Positions 1 through 5,434 of a stretch of 5,709 nt of DNA are shown piece after piece. This stretch comes from JARIHD01 sp035629475 (lineage in GTDB: Bacteria; Patescibacteriota; Saccharimonadia; Saccharimonadales; UBA4665): positions 1 to 5,709 of the forward strand of contig DASPHS010000048.1 of assembly GCA_035629475.1 (NCBI GenBank), read 5' to 3'. The notes beneath the pieces were generated by a model, which was not told the origin of the DNA, ran no database searches, and saw nothing but the letters and a program-made list of their open reading frames with translations. The translations under genes were made by a program, and so were the position numbers. Position 1 is the first letter of the stretch; every line of letters starts with the position of its first letter.

Positions 1-41
1 CCTATAGCTCGGTAGAGGTGTTTCTCGAGCGTCAGCAATAA
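1..41 (+). CDS. possible 3' end of an upstream gene (partial)
   Basis: The frame starting at base 3 is open from the window edge to a TAA at 39-41 and would encode a C-terminal tail reading YSSVEVFLERQQ. Only twelve codons are visible, so coding cannot be shown from composition and no product can be named. The support is positional: the stop sits right beside the start region of the next plus-strand gene (TTG at 52), and the TAA overlaps the AAAGG that could serve as that gene's ribosome binding site, which is a common arrangement inside operons. The other two plus-strand frames are stopped within the first 15 bases. Confidence 0.3.
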   Translation, partial: YSSVEVFLERQQ

Positions 42-44
42 AGG
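40..44 (+). promoter_or_regulatory. ribosome binding site supporting the TTG start at 52
   Basis: AAAGG lies 7 bases before TTG at 52. It is the only Shine-Dalgarno-like sequence suitably placed for this gene. The alternative ATG at 166 has no purine-rich sequence in front of it, so the TTG start is preferred. Confidence 0.45.
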
Positions 45-51
45 CCTAGCC

Positions 52-615
52 TTGCGCCAGTTACGAAGAACCCGCCCTTTACACCGCTTTACGACCCCGT
101 TTAAGCTCATTTTATTTCGTATAGTACCCCTGATTTTGCTTTGTTTTTACTATAGCACGGCGGTTATGGTTTTTAGGCAGCAAAACCCTCGATTTGTTGG
201 CACTACGGCAACCAGTGCGGTGCGCAACCTGGTTATAGCTGTTACAATGGGGGTTATGTTTGTCGAACTACTACGCTGGTGGTACGGACCCGGCTGGATG
301 GCCACGGTACACCGGGTAAGTGCCTGGACGAGCGGCATAGAACGAGCGTTCTCGCTCACGCTGCTCTTAAAAACGCTCTTCTCACCTTGGCGGCGCATCA
401 TTAGCGTCAGCGGGCGGGGGATAGATGCCAAAATTAAGGCCGCTCTGGATAATTTAGTATCCCGGCTCGTAGGGTTTGTCGTACGGAGCATCGTCCTCGT
501 TGCTGCAGGGGCGGCAACACTCGGCGCGTTTATTGGCGGCTTACTCATGATGGTCATCTGGCCATTGCTGCCAGTGGCAATCGTAGCCTTTGCTATCGCG
601 GGGATTATAGCGTGA
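52..615 (+). CDS. multi-pass membrane protein paired with Clp-like ATPase
   Basis: A 187-aa integral membrane protein of unknown function. The first 18 residues are strongly basic. Hydrophobic helices follow at about 18-41, 57-75 and, at the C-terminus, 143-187, which is long enough for two passes. Between the second helix and the C-terminal ones lies a conserved-looking amphipathic stretch with WWYGPGW (76-82) and LLLKTLFSPWRRI (104-116). I recall this aromatic/Trp pattern from uncharacterised CPR membrane proteins encoded beside Clp-type ATPases, but I cannot verify that here. The TTG start is chosen because AAAGG lies 7 bases upstream and the frame is stopped at 13-15. ATG at 166 would remove the first helix and has no binding site. 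The stop overlaps the GTG start of the ATPase gene by 4 bases, implying co-translation and probably a shared membrane complex. The gene could encode an anchor, adaptor or regulator for the ATPase. The real-gene call is fairly sure; the function is not known. Confidence 0.8.
   Translation: MRQLRRTRPLHRFTTPFKLILFRIVPLILLCFYYSTAVMVFRQQNPRFVGTTATSAVRNLVIAVTMGVMFVELLRWWYGPGWMATVHRVSAWTSGIERAFSLTLLLKTLFSPWRRIISVSGRGIDAKIKAALDNLVSRLVGFVVRSIVLVAAGAATLGAFIGGLLMMVIWPLLPVAIVAFAIAGIIA
600..604 (+). promoter_or_regulatory. ribosome binding site of the Clp-like gene
   Basis: GGGGA lies 7 bases before the GTG at 612, inside the last codons of the upstream gene. Together with the 4-base GTGA stop/start overlap it supports GTG as the start and points to translational coupling. 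Confidence 0.45.
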
Positions 616-2996
616 ATAACGGCGGCCTGCATTTGCAAAGTCACCGTGCGCGCAAAGCACGGCTGGCCAAGACCTTCAATAATGGGGTGAGCACCTTCCT
701 GATTTTTGTCGCGGCACTCCTGGTGCTTATAGCCATATACGCGCTTACGCTGGGCGACCTGCAAAAGGTGGGCTATTTCAGCCTGAGTATCGTGTCACTG
801 TTAAGCGTCCTACTCCTGTGGCATCACTACGACTTGAAAACTATTCCGTTCCGTCAGCCCATGCAGCAACCTGACGACGTGATCGAAGCCGAATTGTTAG
901 CTTTGTTGAAAGAGCCGCTCAATCCACAAGCCATGTGGGATATTGCCACCAACCGCCCAGAAGGCATATTTATATGCAATCGTCTGCTGATGCACCCCGA
1001 ACTGCAGAAAGCGAGCATCAGTACCGATCCTGTCCACATGCAGGCCCTATGGATGGAGTGCGTCAAGCTCACAACCATGCGCCGCACACCGGAAATTCAT
1101 GCCGGGATTATTGTGGCTGCTATCATCCTGAATACGCCTGGCATTCAGGAGTGGCTGGTTGCATCCAAGCTGGGGCAGCAGGATGTGCTGGAATCCCTGG
1201 ACTGGCTCGACCGGCAGCTACAGTACATCCGGCAACCCAAGCCATACTTTGGTGGCATCGGGCGTGACTGGGCCAGTGGCTTCACACCCACGCTTGAGCA
1301 TTTTGGACAGAATATAAGCCAAGCCGTCGAGTCCGGTCACACCGTCGGCTACCTGGTGCATGACGACCTGCTGCCCGGCATTGCCAGTAGTTTGGCCCAG
1401 GGCAACGGCGTTGCACTCGTAGGCGCAGCGGGCACCGGCAAGACCACGCTCGTGAATGGGTTGGCCGAATACTTACTAGAAGGCAAGGACCAACGCCTGC
1501 AGTATTATAAAATTGTCACCTTAAATGCCTCACTCATACTGTCGAATAGTGGCGGGAATCATCTCGAGAACCTGATGCTCACCCTCTTCGGTGAGGCCGC
1601 GACTGCCGGCAATATAATCATCTTTCTGGATGATGCCAATCTCTTCTTTGGCAGTGGCGTGGGCGCCTTCGACATGAGCCAAGTGCTGCTGCCAATCTTG
1701 CGCAACCGCAGTATTAAAATTATAGCCGCCTTCACGCCAGCCGAATGGCAATCACTGCAAGCCCAGCGCTCAGCACTGGCGAGCAGCTTTGCCAGTATCA
1801 CTATCAGTGAGCCACCTGAAGCCGCAACCATGAAAGTCGCCGAGGACATCGGTCTCAACCTTGAGCACCGCAGTAACACGTTGGTAAGTTATGAGGCAGT
1901 CAGGGAAGCATATCGGCTGAGTGGCCAGTTCATGCAGGAACGCTCGTACCCAGGCAAGGTACTCAGCCTGCTGGAGCAAGCTTTGCCCTATGCTGAAAAC
2001 GGTAAAATTATGACAGCCGCCAGTGTGCAAACCGCCATCGAAAAAACAAAAGGCATTAAAGTAGCTGCTGCCCAAGCCCCCGAGGCTGACATGCTCCTCC
2101 ATATGGAAGACCGCATTCATGAACGCATGATTAACCAGAAGCGGGCCGTTAATGTCGTTGCTGCGGCGCTGCGGCGCGGGCGAGCGGGCGTAACAAATCC
2201 CAAGCGTCCATTGGGCAGTTTCCTATTCCTGGGGCCAACTGGTGTCGGTAAAACCGAACTGGCCCGGTCACTGGCCGCAGTCTATTTTGGGTCGGAGCAG
2301 CAGATGATCCGTTTGGACATGAGCGAATATCAGCGCCCCGAGGACGTCAGCCGCTTGCTGGCAACCGGCGGACAAAACCAGCAAAGTCTGCTCCTGGCCA
2401 TCCGCCAACAGCCGTTTGCCGTGGTCCTGCTCGACGAGATCGAAAAAGCCCATCCTAACATCCTGAACCTGTTGCTGCAGATGCTCGACGAAGGGCAGCT
2501 AACCGATGAACAGGGCAGGCCGGCATCCTTTAGAAGCGCCATTATTATCGCCACCTCTAACGCCGGTGCGGCGGACATTGCCGCACGCGTCCAACAAGGC
2601 TTGGCGCTCGACGATTTTGAACGGCCCCTCATCGATAAGCTGATTGCCGCCGGGCAATTCAAACCCGAACTGGTAAACCGCTTTGACGAAGTCGTCTTGT
2701 TCCGGCCTCTCAACGAAGAAGAACTGAGCCAGGTAGCCCAGGTTATGCTCAAGGGCGTCAACGAGACGCTGGCACCACAACACATTAGCGTCCAGCTGAC
2801 GCCCGAAGCCCTGAAGATTATCGTCCACGCTGGCTACGACCCTGAATTTGGCGCCCGGCCAATGCGACGGATAATTCAAAAGACCGTTGAGAACGCCATT
2901 GCCGTCAAGATCCTCCAGGGTCAGGCCCAACCAGGCAGCGTCATTACGCTCGACGTCGCTGACGTCACTCCAACGAATAACACTCCCCAGGAATAG
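612..2996 (+). CDS. membrane-anchored two-domain Clp-like AAA+ ATPase, divergent
   Basis: A 794-aa protein of the ClpA/ClpB/ClpC family. Residues 1-24 are basic, and two membrane helices lie at about 25-47 and 54-70. Residues 90-210 are helical and may hold one degenerate Clp-N-like repeat (about 157-200). AAA+ domain 1 (about 225-485) has Walker A GAAGTGKTT (271-279, K277) and Walker B IIIFLDD (335-341). By eye it has Asp341 where the family has Glu, Ser391-Ser392 where ClpB has paired arginine fingers, and Gly in place of the pore Tyr. No M-domain coiled coil is inserted. Domain 2 (about 497-785) has Walker A GPTGVGKTE (541-549, K547), Walker B VVLLDEIEKAH (604-614), sensor-1 Asn650, arginine finger Arg690 in PELVNRFDE, and sensor-2 GARPMRR with Arg749. 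It lacks the GYVG pore loop between 578 and 596. The likely ClpP-contact tripeptide reads QGL (662-664) rather than hydrophobic-Gly-Phe/Leu, so ClpP docking is uncertain. The gene is coupled to the preceding membrane protein. The family call is secure; a standard unfoldase role is not. Confidence 0.93.
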   Translation: MNNGGLHLQSHRARKARLAKTFNNGVSTFLIFVAALLVLIAIYALTLGDLQKVGYFSLSIVSLLSVLLLWHHYDLKTIPFRQPMQQPDDVIEAELLALLKEPLNPQAMWDIATNRPEGIFICNRLLMHPELQKASISTDPVHMQALWMECVKLTTMRRTPEIHAGIIVAAIILNTPGIQEWLVASKLGQQDVLESLDWLDRQLQYIRQPKPYFGGIGRDWASGFTPTLEHFGQNISQAVESGHTVGYLVHDDLLPGIASSLAQGNGVALVGAAGTGKTTLVNGLAEYLLEGKDQRLQYYKIVTLNASLILSNSGGNHLENLMLTLFGEAATAGNIIIFLDDANLFFGSGVGAFDMSQVLLPILRNRSIKIIAAFTPAEWQSLQAQRSALASSFASITISEPPEAATMKVAEDIGLNLEHRSNTLVSYEAVREAYRLSGQFMQERSYPGKVLSLLEQALPYAENGKIMTAASVQTAIEKTKGIKVAAAQAPEADMLLHMEDRIHERMINQKRAVNVVAAALRRGRAGVTNPKRPLGSFLFLGPTGVGKTELARSLAAVYFGSEQQMIRLDMSEYQRPEDVSRLLATGGQNQQSLLLAIRQQPFAVVLLDEIEKAHPNILNLLLQMLDEGQLTDEQGRPASFRSAIIIATSNAGAADIAARVQQGLALDDFERPLIDKLIAAGQFKPELVNRFDEVVLFRPLNEEELSQVAQVMLKGVNETLAPQHISVQLTPEALKIIVHAGYDPEFGARPMRRIIQKTVENAIAVKILQGQAQPGSVITLDVADVTPTNNTPQE

Positions 2997-3007
2997 GGAG
3001 TGTTATT
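2976..3007. terminator. hairpin terminator, probably bidirectional
   Basis: AATAACACTCCC (2976-2987) and GGGAGTGTTATT (2996-3007) form a perfect 12-bp inverted repeat around an 8-base loop. The right arm starts on the last base of the Clp-like gene's TAG (2994-2996), so the hairpin includes that gene's final codons. The convergent small gene on the minus strand stops at 3016, only 8 bases from the other side. On either strand the 3' arm ends in GTTATT, giving U-rich stem ends, but no long U-tract follows in either direction. The symmetry and placement between two converging genes fit a shared terminator. Confidence 0.75.
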
Positions 3008-3015
3008 GCAGTTGG

Positions 3016-3273
3016 TTACTGGCCCGGACTGAGTAGTCGGCGCCAACGCTGAGCGTTGTTAAGCTTATTACCGACGATGTTTGATTTTACCCGGCGGGCC
3101 ACAGGGTTTGGCTCATCAGCAGCAAAAAGCGCCAGCGTAAAAGCTGCCAGATCAAGCGCCATGCTGGCACGACGCGCTTCTCCGGCGGCCTTATCTGCCG
3201 TTACTTCATTTTTACTCTTTACCCAACGATATGGATTGGGCTGAGCATCACCCTTAGTTGAGGTGTTCTCCAT
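3016..3273 (-). CDS. small basic hypothetical protein
   Basis: An 85-aa protein that I do not recognise. It begins with a polar stretch (1-25) containing NPYRW. An Ala-rich, probably helical segment follows (29-52), ending in LALFAA and too polar for a convincing membrane helix. The C-terminal part (about 59-85) is rich in Arg, Lys, Asn and Trp, so the protein should be basic. There is no signal peptide and no Cys. The ATG start is well supported: AAGGAG sits at 3280-3285 with a 6-base spacer. The gene converges on the Clp-like gene and shares its hairpin terminator. A plus-strand ORF overlaps most of it (3056-3244), but that one starts with TTG and has no binding site, so the minus-strand reading is preferred. 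Nucleic-acid or ribosome association would suit the charge, but that is a guess. Confidence 0.6.
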   Translation of the reverse strand: MENTSTKGDAQPNPYRWVKSKNEVTADKAAGEARRASMALDLAAFTLALFAADEPNPVARRVKSNIVGNKLNNAQRWRRLLSPGQ

Positions 3274-3279
3274 CTAAGG

Positions 3280-3285
3280 CTCCTT
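3280..3285 (-). promoter_or_regulatory. Shine-Dalgarno of the 85-aa gene
   Basis: Minus-strand AAGGAG with a 6-base spacer to ATG at 3273. It is one of the two best Shine-Dalgarno matches in the window and decides in favour of the minus-strand reading of 3016-3273. Confidence 0.65.
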
Positions 3286-3300
3286 GCCGCTTTAGCACTT

Positions 3301-3306
3301 ATTATT
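3301..3306 (-). promoter_or_regulatory. candidate -10 box for the 85-aa gene
   Basis: Minus-strand AATAAT (5 of 6 to TATAAT) would give a transcript start near 3294 and a leader of about 20 bases containing the AAGGAG site. The sequence 17 bases further upstream (TTTTAT) is a poor -35. Read-through from the small ORF just upstream is an alternative. Confidence 0.25.
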
Positions 3307-3319
3307 TCTTCGTTTCTAT

Positions 3320-3412
3320 CTAGATAAAAGCTCGGGTTGAGGTGCCGCATTCATGATTAATGTCGCGGACGGCGGATCCATAAGTAAAGGTGGTTGTGTC
3401 ATGCTGATGCAT
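3320..3412 (-). CDS. possible 30-aa small protein
   Basis: A 30-codon ORF starting MHQHDTTTFTYG and ending in a TAG at 3320-3322. I do not recognise it. It is polar, with three His, one Cys and no membrane segment. The support is the start context: AAAGGAG at 3418-3424 lies 5 bases before the ATG, and a TATAGG at 3435-3440 could be a -10 box with a start near 3428. An in-frame ATG lies five codons upstream, overlapping the AAAGGAG, and would give 35 aa. The ORF ends 46 bases before the 85-aa gene on the same strand, so it could be the first gene of a two-gene unit, a leader peptide, or a decayed remnant. Its shortness means chance cannot be excluded. Confidence 0.4.
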   Translation of the reverse strand: MHQHDTTTFTYGSAVRDINHECGTSTRAFI

Positions 3413-3417
3413 ACATA

Positions 3418-3440
3418 CTCCTTTCATCAGAGTACCTATA
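3418..3440 (-). promoter_or_regulatory. candidate -10 box and Shine-Dalgarno before the 30-aa ORF
   Basis: On the minus strand, TATAGG (3435-3440) is followed by AAAGGAG (3418-3424). The expected transcript start near 3428 would leave a leader of about 16 bases with the ribosome site correctly placed. The only -35-like sequence is TTGTAG at 3460-3465, with a long 19-base spacer, so the promoter half is weak while the ribosome site is strong. Confidence 0.35.
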
Positions 3441-3493
3441 GCTTACCGCTAAACCTTGACTACAACAGTAAAGTATTTCACTAATGCACTGTA

Positions 3494-3516
3494 GTAAAAA
3501 GCACCGTCAGGGGCGG
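3494..3516 (-). terminator. weak candidate terminator after the pilin gene
   Basis: Just past the pilin stop (3517-3519) the minus strand reads through a GC-rich stretch and then TTTTT at 3495-3499. The possible stem is only about 4 bp (GCCG with CGGT, including a G-U pair), so the fold is poor. The U-tract and its position are the main support. Confidence 0.25.
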
Positions 3517-3996
3517 CTACCGCATCGTGAAGGTCAACGCTGGGCCTTCTGGCTTCTGGACGCCAAGTACAATCTGACCTTTGTCGTTCTTGCGAATAGT
3601 GTAGCCAGTGGTATATTCCACGCCTTCCACGTTACAGCGCTTGGTGCTGGGAATAGGTGTATCGTCTTCATTGTAGGTGACTTTTGCCCCGTGGAGCGGG
3701 TCGAGCGGCATATCCAGGGAGTATGCAGGCACCGTAATGCCACAGAGGTCATACTGGCCCTCGTATGAACCAATAGGCGTCGCCTTTGAGGGCACGTCAG
3801 GCAAGCCCCCCTTGGCGGCGATATATTTAGCCGTACCGCGGGACAGAGCCGCAATTTCAAGGCGGCGTTCGGCGTTACGCTGTGCAACATCGTGCTTTTG
3901 CACGCGCAATAGGTACATAGACGCCGCTAACAGCAACGCAAAAAACAGGATAGCTACAAGAAGCTCGGGTAACGTAAAGCCGCGCTGGTTCTTCAT
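3517..3996 (-). CDS. type IV pilin-like protein with class III signal
   Basis: A 159-aa prepilin or pseudopilin. The N-terminus is a short basic leader MKNQRG followed by FTLPELLVAILFF. The prepilin peptidase would cut after Gly6, leaving Phe at +1 (to be N-methylated) and Glu at mature position 5 (residue 11), the residue that drives subunit packing. The hydrophobic helix spans about 7-31, followed by an amphipathic helix (32-62) and a globular domain. Cys85 and Cys121 are the only cysteines and could form a disulfide loop. The stretch from LDPLHGAKVTYN (99-109) through GYTIRKNDKGQIVLGVQ resembles the C-terminal beta region of type IV and type II pilins. No Shine-Dalgarno precedes the ATG; an extended -10 lies just upstream, and the dehydrogenase gene ends 33 bases upstream on the same strand. 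It could be a major pilin, a minor pilin or a secretion pseudopilin. The subtype cannot be fixed because no assembly ATPase or PilC is in view. Confidence 0.9.
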   Translation of the reverse strand: MKNQRGFTLPELLVAILFFALLLAASMYLLRVQKHDVAQRNAERRLEIAALSRGTAKYIAAKGGLPDVPSKATPIGSYEGQYDLCGITVPAYSLDMPLDPLHGAKVTYNEDDTPIPSTKRCNVEGVEYTTGYTIRKNDKGQIVLGVQKPEGPALTFTMR

Positions 3997-4002
3997 ACAG
4001 TT

Positions 4003-4011
4003 ATGATAGCA
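4003..4011 (-). promoter_or_regulatory. extended -10 promoter for the pilin gene
   Basis: The minus strand reads TGCTATCAT, a TG-n extended -10 with 5 of 6 matches to TATAAT. Only 6 bases separate it from the ATG at 3996, so a transcript starting at the usual distance would begin at or next to the start codon. No -35 is evident, as expected for extended -10 promoters. The pilin could also be read from the ugd promoter. Confidence 0.4.
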
Positions 4012-4029
4012 AATGCAGCGATACGGCGC

Positions 4030-5352
4030 TTACTGCTTAATGACAGAGCGGCCGATACTTTCGTAGTAAAAACCTGCTTTGTCCATCTCATCCAAAGAAA
4101 AAATATTACGGCCGTCAAAGACTACCGGCACTGCCAATGCCTGCTTAACACGTGGTAAGTCTGCACTGCGGAACTGTTGCCATTCGGTAGCAATCAGCAG
4201 AGCGTCGGCACCATTAAGTGCGTCATACTGGTCAGCGGCATACGTCAGGTTCGGGCGGTCGCCCAATACTCGTTGCACGTTCTCCATGGCTTCGGGATCG
4301 TAGGCCTGAATATGAGCACCAGCCTCCAGCAAGTCACGAATCATGCCCAGCGCAGGAGCCTGACGGATATCATCGGTGTCGGGCTTAAATGCCAAACCCC
4401 AAAGAGCAAACGTCTTGCCAGCCAGGTCACCCTCGTAATACCGGAGTACTTTCTTGGTAAGGACTTGCTGCTGCTCGGCGTTAAGGTCAACAACTGCCTG
4501 CAGTACATTAAAGTCATACCCGTACTCCCGTGAGGTATGCAGCAGGGCCAATGCGTCCTTGGGGAAACAGCTCCCACCGTAGCCGATACCAGGGTACAAG
4601 AAACGATGGCCGATGCGCTCGTCAGATCCAATACCTTTGCGGACATGGTCAACATCAGCACCGAGGCGTTCACACAGGTTAGCGACTTCGTTCATAAAGG
4701 TAATCTTGAGGGCCAGGAACGAGTTGGCGGCGTACTTTGTCAGTTCAGCAGAGCGGACGTCCATGAACAAGATAGGCTTATCATCCTGGACAAGCGGGGC
4801 ATATAGCTCGCCCATAACCTGTCGGGCACGCTCCGAACCGGCACCGATAACAATCCGGTCAGGTCCCATAAAGTCGCGGATAGCAAACCCTTCACGCAGG
4901 AATTCCGGGTTCGATACGACATCAAAGTCACCGGTTGCATTGGCGGCGATGCGTTCATGTACCTGTTCGGCAGTACCCACCGGCACCGTACTCTTATCGA
5001 CAATAACCGCATATTGCTTCAGGAGTGAGCCCAGTTGGTCGGCAACACCCAATACGTATGACAGGTCGGCTGAACCGTTCTCCCCAGGAGGGGTAGGCAA
5101 GGCCAGAAATATAACGTCAGCGTCACTAACGGCTGCTGCTAGATCGGTCGTAAAAAAGAGCCGCTTGTCGGCTATGTTGCGCGCAAACAGGTCCTCCAGA
5201 CCAGGTTCATAAATAGGCACTTCGCCATTCTGCATCCGGGCAATTTTCTGTTCATCGATGTCAACACAGGTAACTTGGTTACCTAACTCCGCAAAACATG
5301 TGCCCGACACCAAGCCCACATATCCTGTTCCAATGATTGCAACTTTCTTCAT
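4030..5352 (-). CDS. ugd: UDP-glucose 6-dehydrogenase
   Basis: A complete 440-aa cytoplasmic enzyme that oxidises UDP-glucose twice with NAD+ to give UDP-glucuronate. The N-terminal Rossmann domain begins MKKVAIIGTGYVG (GxGxxG at 8-13), with Asp31 at the end of the second strand for the NAD ribose. STVPVGT (121-127) and NPEFLREG (148-155) are family motifs; the latter holds the Glu and substrate-loop residues. The central helix carries Lys206 and Asn210 in ELTKYAANSF. The catalytic thiol is Cys262 in GYGGSCFPKD, with Asp266 nearby. The C-terminal UDP-binding domain has ALWGLAFKPDTDDIR (316-330). Length and motif order match bacterial Ugd/TuaD. The frame stays open upstream to 5397, but MKKVAI at 5352 is chosen because it starts the Rossmann strand directly and a TATAAT lies in the extension. 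GDP-mannose dehydrogenase is a close relative; the motifs fit UDP-glucose better. The product could feed surface polysaccharide or glycolipid synthesis. Confidence 0.96.
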   Translation of the reverse strand: MKKVAIIGTGYVGLVSGTCFAELGNQVTCVDIDEQKIARMQNGEVPIYEPGLEDLFARNIADKRLFFTTDLAAAVSDADVIFLALPTPPGENGSADLSYVLGVADQLGSLLKQYAVIVDKSTVPVGTAEQVHERIAANATGDFDVVSNPEFLREGFAIRDFMGPDRIVIGAGSERARQVMGELYAPLVQDDKPILFMDVRSAELTKYAANSFLALKITFMNEVANLCERLGADVDHVRKGIGSDERIGHRFLYPGIGYGGSCFPKDALALLHTSREYGYDFNVLQAVVDLNAEQQQVLTKKVLRYYEGDLAGKTFALWGLAFKPDTDDIRQAPALGMIRDLLEAGAHIQAYDPEAMENVQRVLGDRPNLTYAADQYDALNGADALLIATEWQQFRSADLPRVKQALAVPVVFDGRNIFSLDEMDKAGFYYESIGRSVIKQ

Positions 5353-5360
5353 ATTGATGG

Positions 5361-5408
5361 CATTATAGCTCAAAACCACTCCCATTAACAGGGACATAGG
5401 CTATAATG
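5361..5408. repeat. 9-bp inverted repeat spanning divergent promoters
   Basis: CATTATAGC (5361-5369) is matched exactly by its reverse complement GCTATAATG (5400-5408), with 30 bases between the arms. Each arm contains a complete TATAAT pointing outward, one towards ugd and one towards the glycosyltransferase. The symmetry may come simply from two similar -10 regions sharing flanking bases, or it may mark a site read from both sides. Confidence 0.6.
5362..5367 (-). promoter_or_regulatory. ugd -10 box (perfect TATAAT)
   Basis: The minus strand reads TATAAT with 9 bases between it and the ugd ATG. A start 6-7 bases downstream leaves a leader of about 3 bases, too short for a Shine-Dalgarno, and none is present. 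The -35 is weak (CTGTTA at an 18-base spacer). The box is part of an inverted repeat with the glycosyltransferase promoter. Confidence 0.6.
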
Positions 5409-5419
5409 GAAGGTATAAT
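5391..5419 (+). promoter_or_regulatory. glycosyltransferase promoter with tandem TATAAT boxes
   Basis: Two perfect TATAAT boxes lie 12 bases apart, at 5402-5407 and 5414-5419. The second has GGGACA (5391-5396; 4 of 6 to TTGACA) at the ideal 17-base spacing and would start transcription near 5426, about 9 bases before the ATG. The first has no clear -35 and would give a leader of about 21 bases. There is no convincing Shine-Dalgarno; only a GAG at 5425-5427 is suitably spaced. Confidence 0.55.
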
Positions 5420-5434
5420 CAAGCGAGAAAACCA

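Noticed and set aside
166..615. ATG at 166 as the start of the membrane protein, with TATAGC at 151-156 as a -10 box
   Set aside because: It would delete the first membrane helix and lacks a ribosome site, whereas TTG at 52 has AAAGG with a 7-base spacer. It stays possible given the leaderless pattern elsewhere.
150..764. Long minus-strand ORF (204 aa) across the membrane-protein gene and the start of the ATPase gene
   Set aside because: It is antisense to two well-supported genes, has no recognisable domain, and crosses their junction. The plus-strand reading has motifs, membrane helices and ribosome sites.
3056..3244. Plus-strand 62-aa ORF opposite the 85-aa gene
   Set aside because: It starts with TTG, has no Shine-Dalgarno, and lies wholly inside a minus-strand ORF that has AAGGAG at ideal spacing.
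3484..3768. Plus-strand 94-aa ORF antisense to the pilin, with TTGACT at 3456-3461 upstream
   Set aside because: No -10 box or ribosome site fits, and it overlaps a clear prepilin gene on the other strand.
4613..5212. Plus-strand 199-aa ORF inside ugd
   Set aside because: It is a shadow of the conserved dehydrogenase; its composition is rich in Ser and Arg, as expected from antisense reading.
5353..5397. N-terminal extension of ugd by 15 residues
   Set aside because: The extension contains the ugd -10 box, and the Rossmann strand starts immediately at the ATG at 5352, as in the family.
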